Of a stretch of 64,000 nucleotides of DNA, positions 33,714-44,444 are shown piece after piece. Each line of letters opens with the position of its first letter. Positions within the stretch are counted from its first letter, which is position 1. Position numbers and translations under genes: made by a program. The stretch lies in NCBI RefSeq assembly GCF_947489255.1, contig NZ_CANLCY010000003.1, forward strand, positions 124,001 to 188,000, read 5' to 3'. The stretch is from an uncultured Microbacterium sp. GTDB lineage: Bacteria > Actinomycetota > Actinomycetes > Actinomycetales > Microbacteriaceae. A model generated the notes under the pieces. That model made no database searches, was not told the origin of the DNA, and saw only the letters and a program-made list of their open reading frames with translations.

Positions 33714-34667
33714 TCAACCCGCGGGGGTCGTCGACGGGGTGGGGGTGGGAGTCGCCGTGGAGTAGTAGGCGTTGCTGTCGACCGTGAGCACGAACTGGGC
33801 GAATTCCTTCGCGTCATCCATGTTGCCGACGTACTCCGTGCCGTTGACGAGGACCGTCGGGGTCGCGGTGAGCGCGTGACCATCGGTGCCGGGCAGACCC
33901 TTGATGGCGCGGTCGGTCGCGGCCTTCGCCCACGAGGTGTACGTCTCGTCTTCGATGCAGCCGCGCACGGTCGCCACGTCGCTGACACCGGCGCCCTGGG
34001 CCATGTCGGCGAGCTGCTGGTCGCTGTATCCGTCGGAATCCACCGCGGGCTGGTTCGTGAGCAGCTCGTGGTTGAAGGCGAAGAAGCGGTCGGAGGCGTG
34101 GGTCGCGACGCACGCGGCCGCGCCCGCCGCACGCAGGCTGTACTTCGTGCCGTTGGACTTCGACGTGAGCATCGCGACCGGGTAGTACGTGAGCGTCGCC
34201 GCGCCGTCGTCGACCCACTTCGACAGCTGCGTCGCGTTGGCCGCCTGGAACTCGTGCGCCTCGGTCGACATGTAGTCGACGTACACGCGGATGTCGACGG
34301 GAGCGGCGGTCGCGGCGGGCTCCGGCGTCGCAGCGGCCGTGGGCGCGGCATCCGCCGACATCGTGGCGGCGCTGCCGTCGACCGTCTGGTCGGCGAGGGG
34401 GTCGGCGACACCGGATGCCGAGGTCACGACGAAACCGTCGTCGGTCGCGGCGTCGGGGAGTGCCTGCGAGCGAGCCTCGCGCGAGTTCAACGCGGCCGAG
34501 ACGCCGACCGCTCCCACGGCGATCACCGCGACGGCCCCGACGGCCAGCAACGAGCGGCGCGCGATGCGCCAGCGCGTCTGCTTGGCTTTCACCTGCTGCG
34601 CCTTCTCACGCACCGCCTCGCGACGGTCGCGTTCGGCGGGAACGTTCGGGGACTGGTCGTGGGACAT
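33714..34667 (-). CDS. membrane-anchored DsbA-like thioredoxin-fold protein lacking CXXC
   Basis: 317 aa from the ATG at 34667, with GGAAGG upstream. Basic coiled N-terminus, one membrane anchor (SLLAVGAVAVIAVGAVGVSA), an Ala/Thr/Pro linker, then an extracytoplasmic DsbA/DsbG-type domain. Where the family has a CXXC (pattern VDY-x-C-P-x-C), this protein reads VYVDYMSTEAHEF, so both cysteines are gone. The cis-Pro loop (ALTATPTVLVNGTEY) remains. Two other Cys (AACVATH and VRGCIEDE) may form a structural disulfide. A Thr/Pro tail ends the protein. It cannot be a normal oxidoreductase; a chaperone or binding role is possible. Confidence 0.85.
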   Translation of the reverse strand: MSHDQSPNVPAERDRREAVREKAQQVKAKQTRWRIARRSLLAVGAVAVIAVGAVGVSAALNSREARSQALPDAATDDGFVVTSASGVADPLADQTVDGSAATMSADAAPTAAATPEPAATAAPVDIRVYVDYMSTEAHEFQAANATQLSKWVDDGAATLTYYPVAMLTSKSNGTKYSLRAAGAAACVATHASDRFFAFNHELLTNQPAVDSDGYSDQQLADMAQGAGVSDVATVRGCIEDETYTSWAKAATDRAIKGLPGTDGHALTATPTVLVNGTEYVGNMDDAKEFAQFVLTVDSNAYYSTATPTPTPSTTPAG

Positions 34668-34754
34668 GAAACCTTCCGGGCATAAACGTCTGCCGCATGA
34701 AATCGGGGGGAACGCGCGGGTGGGGCGAACGATCAACGATGCTAACCAGGCTGG

Positions 34755-34783
34755 CTGAGAAATGACCAGACACGTGCGATACT
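34755..34783 (+). promoter_or_regulatory. candidate promoter of the MsiK-type ATPase gene
   Basis: CTGAGA (34755-34760), 17-bp spacer, GATACT (34778-34783). Predicted start near 34790 would leave a 90-nt leader. Confidence 0.4.
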
Positions 34784-34880
34784 GACCCTGCGTCCACTGT
34801 CGGGCGCACGGGGTCGCCCCCGTTCATTCCATTCACTACGGATCGTCCGGCACGTACCTGCCGGTGAAGGAGAAGAAAAC

Positions 34881-35984
<1,104 letters not shown>

Positions 35985-36000
35985 CCCACGCACCGACGCG

Positions 36001-36054
36001 GCGCGTCCCCGGAACCCCGACCTCGTCGGGCCGGGGGCGCGCCGCACCGTTTTC
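36001..36054 (+). terminator. terminator after ugpC
   Basis: Stem GCGCGTCCCCGG / CCGGGGGCGCGC (one G-T pair) around an inner CCCGAC/GTCGGG hairpin, followed by CGCACCGTTTTC. It sits 13 bp upstream of the DUF4032 start. Confidence 0.65.
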
Positions 36055-36067
36055 ACCGGAGGTTCCC

Positions 36068-37390
36068 GTGTCCGAATCGCTCAGCATCACCGCCAGCACC
36101 GTCGATCCGGGCCTCCTGCAGCTGCCCTGGTCCACCGGCCTCGCCGACTGGCCCAGCAGCCACATCGTCGCCCTGCCCAAGGGCATCTCGCGTCACCTCG
36201 TGCGCTTCGCGAACCTCTCCGGTCGCGTCGTGGCCATCAAGGAGACGACCGAGGAGATGGCTCGACGCGAGTACGACATGCTCGGCAACCTCGACCGTCT
36301 CGACGCTCCCTGCGTCGACCGCGTCGCGGTGATCGCGGGGCGCACCGACGCCTCGGGACGCCCGCTGCCCGCGGCCCTGGTCACCGCGCACCTGAAGTTC
36401 TCGCTCCCCTACCGCGCCCTGTTCACGCAGGTGCTGCGACCGCACACCGCGACGCGCCTCGTCGATGCTCTGGCAGTCCTCCTCGTGCGGCTGCACAACG
36501 TCGGGTTCTACTGGGGCGACGTGTCGCTGTCGAACACCCTCTTCCGTCGCGACGCGGGCGAGTTCGCCGCCTACCTCGTCGATGCCGAGACCGGTGAGCT
36601 GCACGGCAACCGCCTGAGCCCGGGCCAGCGCGCACACGACCTCGACATCGCCCGCACCAACATCGCCGGCGAGATCATGGACCTCGAGGCCGGCGGGCGT
36701 CTCGAGGGCGGTGTGGATGCCATCGCCATCGCCGACGGCCTCGTCGCCTCGTACCACTCGCTGTGGGGAGCCCTCACCGACAAGGAGACGTTCGCTGTCG
36801 ACGAGTCGTGGCGCATCACCGAGCGCGTGCACCGCCTGAACGCCCTGGGCTTCGACATCGGCGAGATGTCGATCCGCACCGCGAGCGACGGGACACAGGT
36901 CTCGATCCAGCCGAAGGTCGTGGATGCCGGGCATCACCAGCGCCGTCTGCTGCGGCTGACCGGGCTCGACGTCGAGGAGAATCAGGCCCGCCGCCTGCTC
37001 AACGACCTCGACGAGTTCCGCGCTCGGGTGTCGCGCCTCGGCGCCGACGAGGAGATGGTCGCGCACGAATGGCTCACGCGCGTGTTCGAGCCGATCGTCA
37101 TGGCGATCCCGTGGGACCTGCGCGCCAAGCTCGAGCCCGCCGAGGTGTTCCACCAGGTGCTGGAGCACCGCTGGTACATGTCGCAGGCGCGCGGCCGGTC
37201 CGTGCCCCTGGCCGAGGTCGTCAGCTCGTACATCGACGACGTTCTGCGCCACCGCCGCGACGAGGCGACCGTCATGGGTCCGCCGACCGACACGATGTCG
37301 CTCCCGACGGTCTCCGACGCCGACGCTCCCGCCACGGGAGAGGTCCCGACGACCGACACCGACGCGGTGAACTGGCGCGACCTGGTCTGA
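36068..37390 (+). CDS. DUF4032 protein with kinase-like N-terminal domain
   Basis: 440 aa, GTG start with GGAGG five bases upstream. The N-terminal half resembles a lipopolysaccharide-kinase/protein-kinase-like fold: VVAIKETTEEMARREYDML (Lys and helix-C Glu positions), LHNVGFYWGDVSLSNTLF (catalytic-loop-like Asp and Asn), and YLVDAETGEL (Mg-binding Asp). The C-terminal half is the DUF4032 domain. Role unknown; the motifs suggest an active phosphotransferase of small-molecule type. Follows ugpC after a terminator. Confidence 0.85.
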   Translation: MSESLSITASTVDPGLLQLPWSTGLADWPSSHIVALPKGISRHLVRFANLSGRVVAIKETTEEMARREYDMLGNLDRLDAPCVDRVAVIAGRTDASGRPLPAALVTAHLKFSLPYRALFTQVLRPHTATRLVDALAVLLVRLHNVGFYWGDVSLSNTLFRRDAGEFAAYLVDAETGELHGNRLSPGQRAHDLDIARTNIAGEIMDLEAGGRLEGGVDAIAIADGLVASYHSLWGALTDKETFAVDESWRITERVHRLNALGFDIGEMSIRTASDGTQVSIQPKVVDAGHHQRRLLRLTGLDVEENQARRLLNDLDEFRARVSRLGADEEMVAHEWLTRVFEPIVMAIPWDLRAKLEPAEVFHQVLEHRWYMSQARGRSVPLAEVVSSYIDDVLRHRRDEATVMGPPTDTMSLPTVSDADAPATGEVPTTDTDAVNWRDLV

Positions 37391-37541
37391 GCCGCCCGCG
37401 CGTCGCCGACGCCGCGGCCATCCTCCATCCGCGAGGTCGCACCGTGGGTCCGAGACCCCGCGTTCCGCCACCGCCGCAAGGTGTCACCTCGCGGCGATCG
37501 TGCGCCCTTGCGCAGAGCGGCGACGCGCGGCCGCACGGCGA

Positions 37542-37582
37542 AGGCCGCGGCATCCGGGATCAGATCCGGGATGCCGCGGCCT
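37542..37582 (-). terminator. terminator after the NAD(P)H-binding protein gene
   Basis: Perfect 14-bp stem AGGCCGCGGCATCC / GGATGCCGCGGCCT with a 13-nt loop, 15 bp after the stop. The stem carries the over-represented heptamer. Confidence 0.8.
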
Positions 37583-37597
37583 CGGTGTCGCGACGGC

Positions 37598-38239
37598 TCA
37601 GTAGCCGACCGTGAAGCGCTCTCGCGTGTGCTTCGGGGTCTCGATCTCGTCGAGCACGGCCACGGCGAAGTCGGCCCCGCCGATGAACGAGTCGCCCTTG
37701 TCGTCGACGACGAGCACGTCGCCGCCGTCGCGGTAGGTGCCGGTGCGCTCCCCCGGCGCCCAGGAGCCGAAGCCGCCGGCCGGGTGCACGTAGAACCAGT
37801 CCCGGCCGGTGTCGTCGGCCTGGAGGTCTTCGAGGATGCCGATGGCCTCGCGCGCCTCGGGCTTGTACTCCTCGGCGAAACCGTCGGTGTCGATCAGGCG
37901 TGGCCCGCCCTCGGCGACGAGCGATCCGCCCGCCCCGCCCACGACGCCGATGCGCACGTTCTCCGGCAGGGCCGCGACGAGCTCCGCCACGGCGGGGCGC
38001 AGCTTGCCCTCCATGTCGCCGCGGGGGGCGACGGCCGAGACGACCACGTCGACGCCCTCGAGCTGGGCGACCAGGCCCGGAACGTCCAGGACGGTGCCCT
38101 CGAGGTAGGTCGCCCCCTCGACGCGCTCGGTGGGTACCGTGCGCGCGATCGAGACGACCGTGTGGCCGCGGCGGACGGCCTCGGTCACGATGTGGCTGCC
38201 GGCGTAGCCGGTGCCTCCGATGACGGCGATGCGGGGCAT
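37598..38239 (-). CDS. NAD(P)H-binding (atypical SDR) protein
   Basis: 213 aa. N-terminal Rossmann motif IAVIGGTGYAGSHIV (GGTGYxG), HTVVSIARTVPTE next, VDVVVSAVAPRGD at strand 4, and WFYVHPAGGFGSWAPG. This matches the YwnB/NmrA-like NAD(P)H-binding family; no YxxxK catalytic pair is seen. Probable oxidoreductase or redox sensor, substrate unknown. Ends at a strong hairpin; starts 20 bp after rlmB. Confidence 0.85.
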   Translation of the reverse strand: MPRIAVIGGTGYAGSHIVTEAVRRGHTVVSIARTVPTERVEGATYLEGTVLDVPGLVAQLEGVDVVVSAVAPRGDMEGKLRPAVAELVAALPENVRIGVVGGAGGSLVAEGGPRLIDTDGFAEEYKPEAREAIGILEDLQADDTGRDWFYVHPAGGFGSWAPGERTGTYRDGGDVLVVDDKGDSFIGGADFAVAVLDEIETPKHTRERFTVGY

Positions 38240-38258
38240 GAGCGTTCCTCTCGGGGAG

Positions 38259-39254
38259 TCAGACCGTGCCGCGCAGCGTCGACACCTGGTACAGGGCGAC
38301 GGATGCGGCGATACCGGCGTTCAGCGATTCGGTGGCGGCGGAGATGGGAATGGAGACGACCTGGTCGCACGTCTCGGTGACCAGGCGCGACAGACCCTTG
38401 CCCTCGGATCCGACGACGATCACGACGGGACGGTCGGCGAGCTCGAGGGCGGGGAGCGACACGTCGCCGTCGCCGTCGAGTCCCAGCACGAAGACGCCCT
38501 GCTTCTTGAACTCCTTGAGCGTGGCCGTGAGGTTCGCGGCGAGAGCGACCGGAATGCGCGCGGCGGCACCGGCACTGGTCTTCCACGCGGCGGAGTTGAC
38601 GCTCGCCGAACGACGCTGCGGGATGATCAGGCCCTGACCGCCGAAGGCACCCGTGGAGCGGATGATGGCACCGAGGTTGCGCGGGTCGGTCACGCCGTCG
38701 AGGGCCACGAGCAGCGGCACCTCACCGCGGTCGATGATCTTCTCGAGCAGATCCTGCGGGTGGGCGTACGCGTACGGCGGCACCTTCAGCGCGACGCCCT
38801 GGTGGACGCCGTCGAACCCGGCCATGCGGTCGAGCTCGGGCCGCGTCACCTCGAGGACGGGGATGCCGCGGTTCGTCGCGATCGAGAGCATCTCCTTCAC
38901 GCGGTCGTCCATCTCGACGCGCTGCGCGATGTACATCGCCGTGGCGGGGATCTTCGCGCGCAGGGCCTCGAGCACGGAGTTACGGCCGGTGACCGTCTCG
39001 GTGTCGTCGGCGGCCTTGGGGCTCTTGCGGTTGGGGTTGCCGACCGCGCGCACACCGGGCCGGCCCTTGCCACCGGCGGCCGCGTAGCGTTCCTCGGCGG
39101 CCTTGCGCTTGCCGGCGGGGTGCCAGGCGCGGTCTTCGGCCTTGGGGGTGGGACCACGCCCCTCGAGCGCCTTGCGGGAGTGCCCGCCGGTGCCCTTGAG
39201 GGGGCCCTTCTTCTTGCCGGGGTTGCGTGCTCCCGGGCGTCCTGGCTTAGGCAT
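38259..39254 (-). CDS. rlmB: 23S rRNA (guanosine-2'-O-)-methyltransferase RlmB
   Basis: 331 aa from the ATG at 39254. About 85 residues of basic Gly/Lys/Pro-rich sequence precede the TrmH N-terminal substrate-binding domain ([20 protein letters not shown]) and the SPOUT domain, whose three motifs are visible: [35 protein letters not shown] and [21 protein letters not shown]. It modifies G2251 (E. coli numbering). The basic extension is common in actinobacteria. Its start overlaps the cysS end by 8 bp. Confidence 0.94.
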   Translation of the reverse strand: MPKPGRPGARNPGKKKGPLKGTGGHSRKALEGRGPTPKAEDRAWHPAGKRKAAEERYAAAGGKGRPGVRAVGNPNRKSPKAADDTETVTGRNSVLEALRAKIPATAMYIAQRVEMDDRVKEMLSIATNRGIPVLEVTRPELDRMAGFDGVHQGVALKVPPYAYAHPQDLLEKIIDRGEVPLLVALDGVTDPRNLGAIIRSTGAFGGQGLIIPQRRSASVNSAAWKTSAGAAARIPVALAANLTATLKEFKKQGVFVLGLDGDGDVSLPALELADRPVVIVVGSEGKGLSRLVTETCDQVVSIPISAATESLNAGIAASVALYQVSTLRGTV

Positions 39255-40641
39255 CGATACTCCAATTGGTTCCGGCCGGAGTGTCCTCCAGCGTGATTCC
39301 GGCGGCGGCGACGGCATCGCGGATGCGGTCGGCGGCAGCCCAGTCCTTGTCGGCGCGAGCGCGGGCGCGCTGCGCGATCATCTCCCGCACGAGGGCGTCC
39401 AGTGCGGCGTCCGCAGCACCGGTGGCGACGGCGGGCTCGGCGGCATCCAATCCCAGGATGCCGAGCATCGCCGCAACCGAGCGATGAGCGGCGACCGCGG
39501 CGGCGGTGTCTCCCGCGTCGATCGCGGCGTTGCCGGCGCGCACGGTCTCGTGCAGCGTCGCGAGCGCCTGGGGCACCCCGAGGTCGTCGTCCATGGCGGC
39601 GGCGAACTCCGCGGGGACCTCGCCCGGCACGATCACGAGCGGATCGGCGTCGGCTGCGCGCAGGACGCGCTGGCGAAACGTCGAGATGCGCTCGAGCGCG
39701 CTGGCGGCTTCGGCGAAGGCCCGGTCCGACACGTCGAGGCTCGAGCGGTAGTGGGCGGCCGCGAGGGCGTATCGAACGACGCGCGGATCGTGATCGTCGA
39801 GCACGTCGGCGGCCAGGGTGAAGTTGCCCAGCGACTTCGACATCTTCTGCCCGTCCACGGTGACCAGGCCGTTGTGCACCCAGTACCTCGCGAAGGCGTC
39901 GCCTGCGGCGGTGGACTGCGCGATCTCGTTCTCATGATGCGGGAATCGCAGGTCGAGGCCGCCGCCGTGGATGTCGAATTCGGGGCCCAGGTAGCGCCGC
40001 GACATCGCGGAGCACTCGATGTGCCAGCCGGGGCGACCCGCACCCCACGGCGAGGCCCACGTCGCCGACGCCGGCTCCCCCTCTTTCGCGCCCTTCCACA
40101 GCGCGAAGTCGTGCGGGTCGCGCTTGCCCCGGGGATCGGCGTCCGCGGCGGGCTCCATGGCATCCAGGCCCTGTCGCGTGAGCTCGCCGTACGCGGGCCA
40201 GGAGCGCACGTCGAAGTACACGTCGCCCTCGGCGGCGTAGGCGTGGCCGCGCTCGATGAGCTCGGCGATGAGCTCCTGCATCTGCGTCACCGACGCGGTG
40301 GCGCGCGGCTCGTAGGTGGGCGGAAGGATGCCGACGGCCGCGTACGCCCGCGAGAACTCGAGCTCCATGCGATAGGCCAGCGCCCACCACGGCTCAGTCT
40401 CGGTGGCGTTCGCGAGCACCTTGTCGTCGATGTCGGTGACGTTGCGCACGAAGGTCACCCGCCCGAAGCGGTGGTGCAGCCACCGGCGGAGCAGGTCGAA
40501 GGCGAGAGCCGCCCGGACGTGACCGATGTGGGGACCGGACTGGACGGTCGGTCCGCAGACGTAGAGGGTGACGTTCGAGGGGTCGAGAGGGACGAACTCG
40601 CGCAGAGCCTGCGCTTTCGTGTCATACAGCCGAACGGTCAC
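39247..40641 (-). CDS. cysS: cysteinyl-tRNA synthetase
   Basis: 464 aa, GTG start. Class I synthetase charging tRNA-Cys. First zinc Cys in [20 protein letters not shown], which includes the HIGH motif; further zinc ligands in WHIECSAMS and [16 protein letters not shown] motif in [13 protein letters not shown]. Length is normal, distinguishing it from the similar ligase MshC (about 410 aa, different C-terminus). Operon cysS-rlmB-NAD(P)H-binding protein. Divergent from the GNAT gene. Confidence 0.96.
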   Translation of the reverse strand: MTVRLYDTKAQALREFVPLDPSNVTLYVCGPTVQSGPHIGHVRAALAFDLLRRWLHHRFGRVTFVRNVTDIDDKVLANATETEPWWALAYRMELEFSRAYAAVGILPPTYEPRATASVTQMQELIAELIERGHAYAAEGDVYFDVRSWPAYGELTRQGLDAMEPAADADPRGKRDPHDFALWKGAKEGEPASATWASPWGAGRPGWHIECSAMSRRYLGPEFDIHGGGLDLRFPHHENEIAQSTAAGDAFARYWVHNGLVTVDGQKMSKSLGNFTLAADVLDDHDPRVVRYALAAAHYRSSLDVSDRAFAEAASALERISTFRQRVLRAADADPLVIVPGEVPAEFAAAMDDDLGVPQALATLHETVRAGNAAIDAGDTAAAVAAHRSVAAMLGILGLDAAEPAVATGAADAALDALVREMIAQRARARADKDWAAADRIRDAVAAAGITLEDTPAGTNWSIDA

Positions 40642-40697
40642 CCTCCCAGCCTACCGGCCGCCCCTCCGCACGACCCGTGCGTGAAACACGACCCCGC

Positions 40698-40703
40698 TAG
40701 GGT
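40698..40703 (+). promoter_or_regulatory. -10 box for the leaderless GNAT gene
   Basis: TAGGGT, 6 nt before the GTG at 40710. Confidence 0.5.
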
Positions 40704-40709
40704 GCCGGG

Positions 40710-41171
40710 GTGCCTCTGCTGATCCGCCCCGACGACCTCACCTCCGATGCCACGCGCGCACTGGCGGCCGCGCACCTCGCGGGGATGCACGAGAACACCC
40801 CCGCCGAGAGCGTGCACGCCCTCGATCTCGACGGTCTCACCGCCGACGGCATCACGGTGTGGTCGGCGTGGGTCGACGACGAGCTCGCCGGTATCGGGGC
40901 CTGCAAAGACCTCGGCGATGATCGCGCGGAGCTGAAGTCGATGCGGGTGGTCGAGGCGTTCCTCGGTCAGGGCATCGGTCGCGCCATCCTCCGTCACATC
41001 GTCGAGGACGCGCAGGAGCGCGGCATCCGCAGCCTCTGGCTCGAGACCGGCAGCACCGACGACTTCGTCCCCGCGCGCCGGCTGTACGCGAGCGAGGGAT
41101 TCGAGGAGTGCCCGGCGTTTCCGCCCTACGCTCCCGACCCGCTGTCGACGTTCATGACGCGGCGGCTCTGA
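40710..41171 (+). CDS. GNAT family N-acetyltransferase
   Basis: 153 aa, GTG start, probably leaderless. GNAT fold: beta strand ITVWSAWVDDELAGIGACKD, then acetyl-CoA pyrophosphate loop VEAFLGQGIGRAILRHIVEDA (Q/RxxGxG/A) and LWLETGSTDDFVPARRLYASEGFEEC. Substrate unknown. Its stop lies 9 bp from that of ispDF, which is convergent. Confidence 0.88.
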   Translation: MPLLIRPDDLTSDATRALAAAHLAGMHENTPAESVHALDLDGLTADGITVWSAWVDDELAGIGACKDLGDDRAELKSMRVVEAFLGQGIGRAILRHIVEDAQERGIRSLWLETGSTDDFVPARRLYASEGFEECPAFPPYAPDPLSTFMTRRL

Positions 41172-41180
41172 CCCGCAGGC

Positions 41181-42383
41181 TCAGGCCGGCAGCACGAGCG
41201 CGGTCGCGAATGCGGCCACACCCTCGGTGCGCCCGGTGAATCCGAGCCCGTCGGTGGTGGTGGCGCTGACCGAGACGGGCGCCCCGCCGGCCGCAGCCGA
41301 GAGCGCCTGCTCCGCCTCCGTGCGCCTCGCGGCGAAACGGGGCCGATTCGCCTGCACCTGCACCGAGACGTTGCCCACCCGCCAGCCCGCGGCCGAGAGC
41401 AGCCCGACCGTGTGCGAGAGGAAGGCGTCGGCGTGGGCACCGGCGAACTCGGGGCGGTCGGTCCCGAAATGCGTCCCGATGTCGCCGAGCCCCGCGGCGG
41501 CGAGCAGAGCGTCGACGATCGCGTGGGCGACGGCGTCCCCGTCGGAGTGTCCCGAGAGGGCGGCCTCTCCGGGCCACTCGAGGCCCGCGAGCCACAGCGT
41601 GCCCTCGCCCCCGAAGGCGTGCACGTCGGTTCCGATGCCCACCTGGGGCCCGCGCGGAGCCCGCGTCGGGGCGGCGACGATCGATGGGCGTTCGGAGACG
41701 AGTGATCGCGCGCGGTCGAGGTCGGACGCCGTCGTGATCTTGAACGCCACCGCGTCTCCCTCCACCGTCACAACCGGGTGACCGGCGGATGCCACGGCCG
41801 CGGCGTCGTCGGTGTGGTCGGCCTCCGCGTCACTTAGGGCAGCCTCCAAGACGTTCCGACGGAACCCCTGCGGGGTCTGCGCCGCCGCCAGCTCGGAACG
41901 GTCCACGGCCGCGATCACGCGACCCTCGGCGTCGATGCGCTTGATCGTGTCGACCACCGGCACGGCCGGGATCACCGCGGCGGCCCCCGCATCGATCGCG
42001 CCCACCACGCGGTCGAACACCGCGGGGGGCGTGAGCGCGCGGGCCGCGTCGTGCACGAGGACGATCTCCACGTCGGCCCACAGCGCCGCGAGTCCCGCGG
42101 CCACCGACGCCTGGCGGGTCTCGCCACCCGTGACGATCGTGACGAGGTCGGCGCGCTCACCGGCGGCATCGCGCGCGTCGGTCAGAGCCTCGCCCTCGAA
42201 CCCGCGGGGCACGACGACGACGACCTGCGCGGAGGCGGCCGCGAAGACGCCACGGAGAGCGTGGTGGAGGATGCTGCGCTCGTCGAGGCCGACGAAGGCC
42301 TTGGGCGCACCACCCTTCAGACGGGTGCCGGAACCGGCGGCGACGACGATGACAGCGAGACGCGGAACCGGAGTGAGAGTCAC
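41181..42383 (-). CDS. ispDF: bifunctional IspD/IspF isoprenoid enzyme
   Basis: 400 aa, GTG start. Residues 1-230 are IspD (MEP cytidylyltransferase): [18 protein letters not shown] at the N-terminus, [12 protein letters not shown] in the middle and [11 protein letters not shown] near the end. Residues 245-400 are IspF (MEcPP synthase): GIGTDVHAF with metal Asp and His, [22 protein letters not shown], and a C-terminal [16 protein letters not shown]. It would carry out steps 3 and 5 of the MEP pathway. Fusion of these two is known in several lineages. Follows carD. Confidence 0.95.
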   Translation of the reverse strand: MTLTPVPRLAVIVVAAGSGTRLKGGAPKAFVGLDERSILHHALRGVFAAASAQVVVVVPRGFEGEALTDARDAAGERADLVTIVTGGETRQASVAAGLAALWADVEIVLVHDAARALTPPAVFDRVVGAIDAGAAAVIPAVPVVDTIKRIDAEGRVIAAVDRSELAAAQTPQGFRRNVLEAALSDAEADHTDDAAAVASAGHPVVTVEGDAVAFKITTASDLDRARSLVSERPSIVAAPTRAPRGPQVGIGTDVHAFGGEGTLWLAGLEWPGEAALSGHSDGDAVAHAIVDALLAAAGLGDIGTHFGTDRPEFAGAHADAFLSHTVGLLSAAGWRVGNVSVQVQANRPRFAARRTEAEQALSAAAGGAPVSVSATTTDGLGFTGRTEGVAAFATALVLPA

Positions 42384-42471
42384 CCGTTCACGCTAGCGCG
42401 GCCGCGCGTTCGCAGCGCCCACGACGACGGTCGGCGCGCACCCCGCAGGACGCGCGCCGATGTCGAAGACG

Positions 42472-42954
42472 TCAGGACGCGAGGACCTCGTCGAGCACGA
42501 CGCTCGCACGGTCTTCGTCGGTCTTCTCGGCCAGAGCGAGCTCCGACACGAGGATCTGGCGCGCCTTGGCGAGCATGCGCTTCTCGCCGGCCGACAGGCC
42601 GCGATCCTGATCGCGGCGCCACAGGTCGCGAACGACCTCGCTGACCTTGATCACGTCGCCCGAAGCGAGCTTCTCGAGGTTCGCCTTGTAGCGACGCGAC
42701 CAGTTGGTCGGCTCCTCGGTGAAGGGCGCGCGCAGCACCTCGAAAACACGGTCGAGACCCTCTTTGCCGATGACGTCACGGACGCCGACGAGGTCGACGT
42801 TGTCGGCAGGGACCTCGATCACGAGGTCTCCCTGGGTGACGTTGAGCTTCAGGTACTTCTTCGTCTCGCCCTTGATAACGCGTTCTTTGACCTCGATGAT
42901 CGTGGCCGCGCCATGGTGCGGGTAAACGACGGTCTCGCCAACCTCAAAAAGCAT
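42472..42954 (-). CDS. carD: CarD-family transcriptional regulator
   Basis: 160 aa from the ATG at 42954 ([20 protein letters not shown]). N-terminal RNA-polymerase-interacting Tudor-like domain and helical C-terminal DNA-binding domain with the conserved Trp ([15 protein letters not shown]). In mycobacteria CarD stabilises RNA-polymerase open complexes at most promoters, including rRNA. Position before ispD is conserved in actinobacteria. The length is typical (about 160). Confidence 0.95.
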   Translation of the reverse strand: MLFEVGETVVYPHHGAATIIEVKERVIKGETKKYLKLNVTQGDLVIEVPADNVDLVGVRDVIGKEGLDRVFEVLRAPFTEEPTNWSRRYKANLEKLASGDVIKVSEVVRDLWRRDQDRGLSAGEKRMLAKARQILVSELALAEKTDEDRASVVLDEVLAS

Positions 42955-43088
42955 GGAGTTATGTCCTTTCGGCAACATCCAGGATACCACAGGCCCGCAT
43001 GCGCTAAGGTTCCGCCCACCGTGATGCCACCCCTCGCTCCCGCGTACGCGAGGCGGGAGGCGGGACCGGGGCGCCACCGCGGACCGCG

Positions 43089-43094
43089 TAGGAT
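43089..43094 (+). promoter_or_regulatory. -10 box for the lipoprotein gene
   Basis: TAGGAT, 7 nt before an in-frame ATG at 43102 and 34 nt before the GTG at 43129. Confidence 0.45.
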
Positions 43095-43128
43095 GATTCC
43101 GATGTCGTCTGCCGTTCTTGGAGGATCC

Positions 43129-43692
43129 GTGAAAACGCGCCTGATCGCGTCCATCGCCGTGGGTGCCGCTGTCGTCCTGGGTACGACGGGGTGCAACCTC
43201 ATCGCACCGCAGGCGACCACCATCGACTATTCCGCCTCCGACGGCGTGAACGTGCCCGCCGCCGCGGGCCCGCTGCACGTGCGCAACGCCCTCATCGTCG
43301 CCGACGAAGAGGGCACGACCGGCAACTTCGTCGCGGCCATCGTCAACGACACCACCGACCCGCTCACGCTGCGCGTCGAGGTCGGCGAGGGCTCCTCGGC
43401 CGTCAAGGCGACCGTGAACGTGCCGGCGAACCGCACCGTCAGCCTGGGCGACCTCACCAGCGACACCGAGCCGCTGCGTCTCGACGGCATCGACGCGATG
43501 CCCGGCACGACGGTGCCCGTGTACTTCCAGTCCGGCGACGGCGAGGGCTCGCTCATGCAGGTGCCCGTGCTCGACGGGGCTCTCGAGTACCTCTCCCCCC
43601 TCGCCCCGACGCCGACTCCGTCGTTCTCGGTGACCCCGATCCCGGTCATGCCGACCGTGACGCCGTCGCCCTCCGCGACCCCCGCGTCCTGA
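43129..43692 (+). CDS. probable DUF-type lipoprotein
   Basis: 187 aa from the GTG at 43129 ([22 protein letters not shown]), with GGAGG four bases upstream. An in-frame ATG at 43102 after TAGGAT is an alternative leaderless start giving 9 more residues. The lipobox LGTTGC places Cys22 as the lipid-modified residue. The mature part is a beta-rich domain ([25 protein letters not shown]) ending in a Pro/Thr/Ser-rich tail. Attached to the outer face of the membrane; function unknown. Confidence 0.8.
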   Translation: MKTRLIASIAVGAAVVLGTTGCNLIAPQATTIDYSASDGVNVPAAAGPLHVRNALIVADEEGTTGNFVAAIVNDTTDPLTLRVEVGEGSSAVKATVNVPANRTVSLGDLTSDTEPLRLDGIDAMPGTTVPVYFQSGDGEGSLMQVPVLDGALEYLSPLAPTPTPSFSVTPIPVMPTVTPSPSATPAS

Positions 43693-43744
43693 CACGAACG
43701 ACGAAGGCGCCGACGGTTCTCCGTCGGCGCCTTCGTCGTTCGTG
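43693..43744. terminator. bidirectional terminator between the lipoprotein gene and regX3
   Basis: Perfect 24-bp stem (43693-43716 with 43721-43744) with a TTCT loop, the longest in the window. Arms contain ACGACGAAGGCGCC, related to the hairpins at 15024 and 46518. Confidence 0.9.
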
Positions 43745-43760
43745 GTGAGTCCGACCGGCG

Positions 43761-44444
43761 TCAGGCCTCGAAGCGGTAACCGAGGCCGCGCACCGTGACG
43801 AGCATGCTGGGCTCGCTCGGGTTCTGTTCGATGCGCGAGCGGATGCGCTTGATGTGCACGTCCAACGTCTTGGTGTCGCCGAAGTAGTCGGTCCCCCAGA
43901 CGCGGTCGATGAGCTGACCGCGCGTGAGCACGCGACCGGCGTTGCGCATGAGCACCTCGAGCAGCTCGAACTCCTTGAGGGGGATGCTGATCTCGCTCCC
44001 GTCCACGGCGACCGTGTGCCGGTCGATGTCGAGCACCACGCGCCCACCCGAGAGCACCCGGTCGTCGAGATCGGCGTCATCGGGCGTGCGGCGACGCAGC
44101 ACCGCCCGCATCCGCGCGAGCAGTTCGCGCGTGGAGTACGGCTTCGTGACGTAGTCGTCGGCGCCGAGCTCCAGGCCCACCACGATGTCGACCTCGGAGT
44201 CTTTCGCGGTCAGCATGATGATCGGCACCTGCGAGGTCAGACGGAGCTGGCGGCAGACCTCGGTCCCGGGCATCCCGGGGAGCATCAGGTCGAGCAGCAG
44301 GATGTCCGCTCCCCGCTCGCGGAAGGCGGTGAGCGCGAGCGCGCCGTCTTCGGCGATCTCGACCTCGTACCCTTCGCGGCGCAGGAGGTAGGCCAGCGGG
44401 TCGGCGAGGTCGGGCTCGTCCTCGACGATCAGAACGCGGGTCAT
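43761..44444 (-). CDS. regX3: response regulator RegX3 type (phosphate)
   Basis: 227 aa OmpR/PhoB-family regulator. Receiver: IVEDEPD acidic pair, [12 protein letters not shown] with the phospho-Asp, YVTKPYS Lys. Output winged helix: [20 protein letters not shown] and [10 protein letters not shown]. The ATG at 44444 overlaps the stop of the kinase gene (ATGA), and phoU is divergent, the arrangement of mycobacterial senX3-regX3-phoU. It should activate phosphate-starvation genes; candidate sites lie upstream of pstS, ppk and in this intergenic region. Confidence 0.92.
   Translation of the reverse strand: MTRVLIVEDEPDLADPLAYLLRREGYEVEIAEDGALALTAFRERGADILLLDLMLPGMPGTEVCRQLRLTSQVPIIMLTAKDSEVDIVVGLELGADDYVTKPYSTRELLARMRAVLRRRTPDDADLDDRVLSGGRVVLDIDRHTVAVDGSEISIPLKEFELLEVLMRNAGRVLTRGQLIDRVWGTDYFGDTKTLDVHIKRIRSRIEQNPSEPSMLVTVRGLGYRFEA

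Noticed and set aside
39247..40641. cysS as the mycothiol ligase MshC
   Set aside because: The length (464), C-terminal anticodon-binding region and linkage to rlmB fit cysteinyl-tRNA synthetase.
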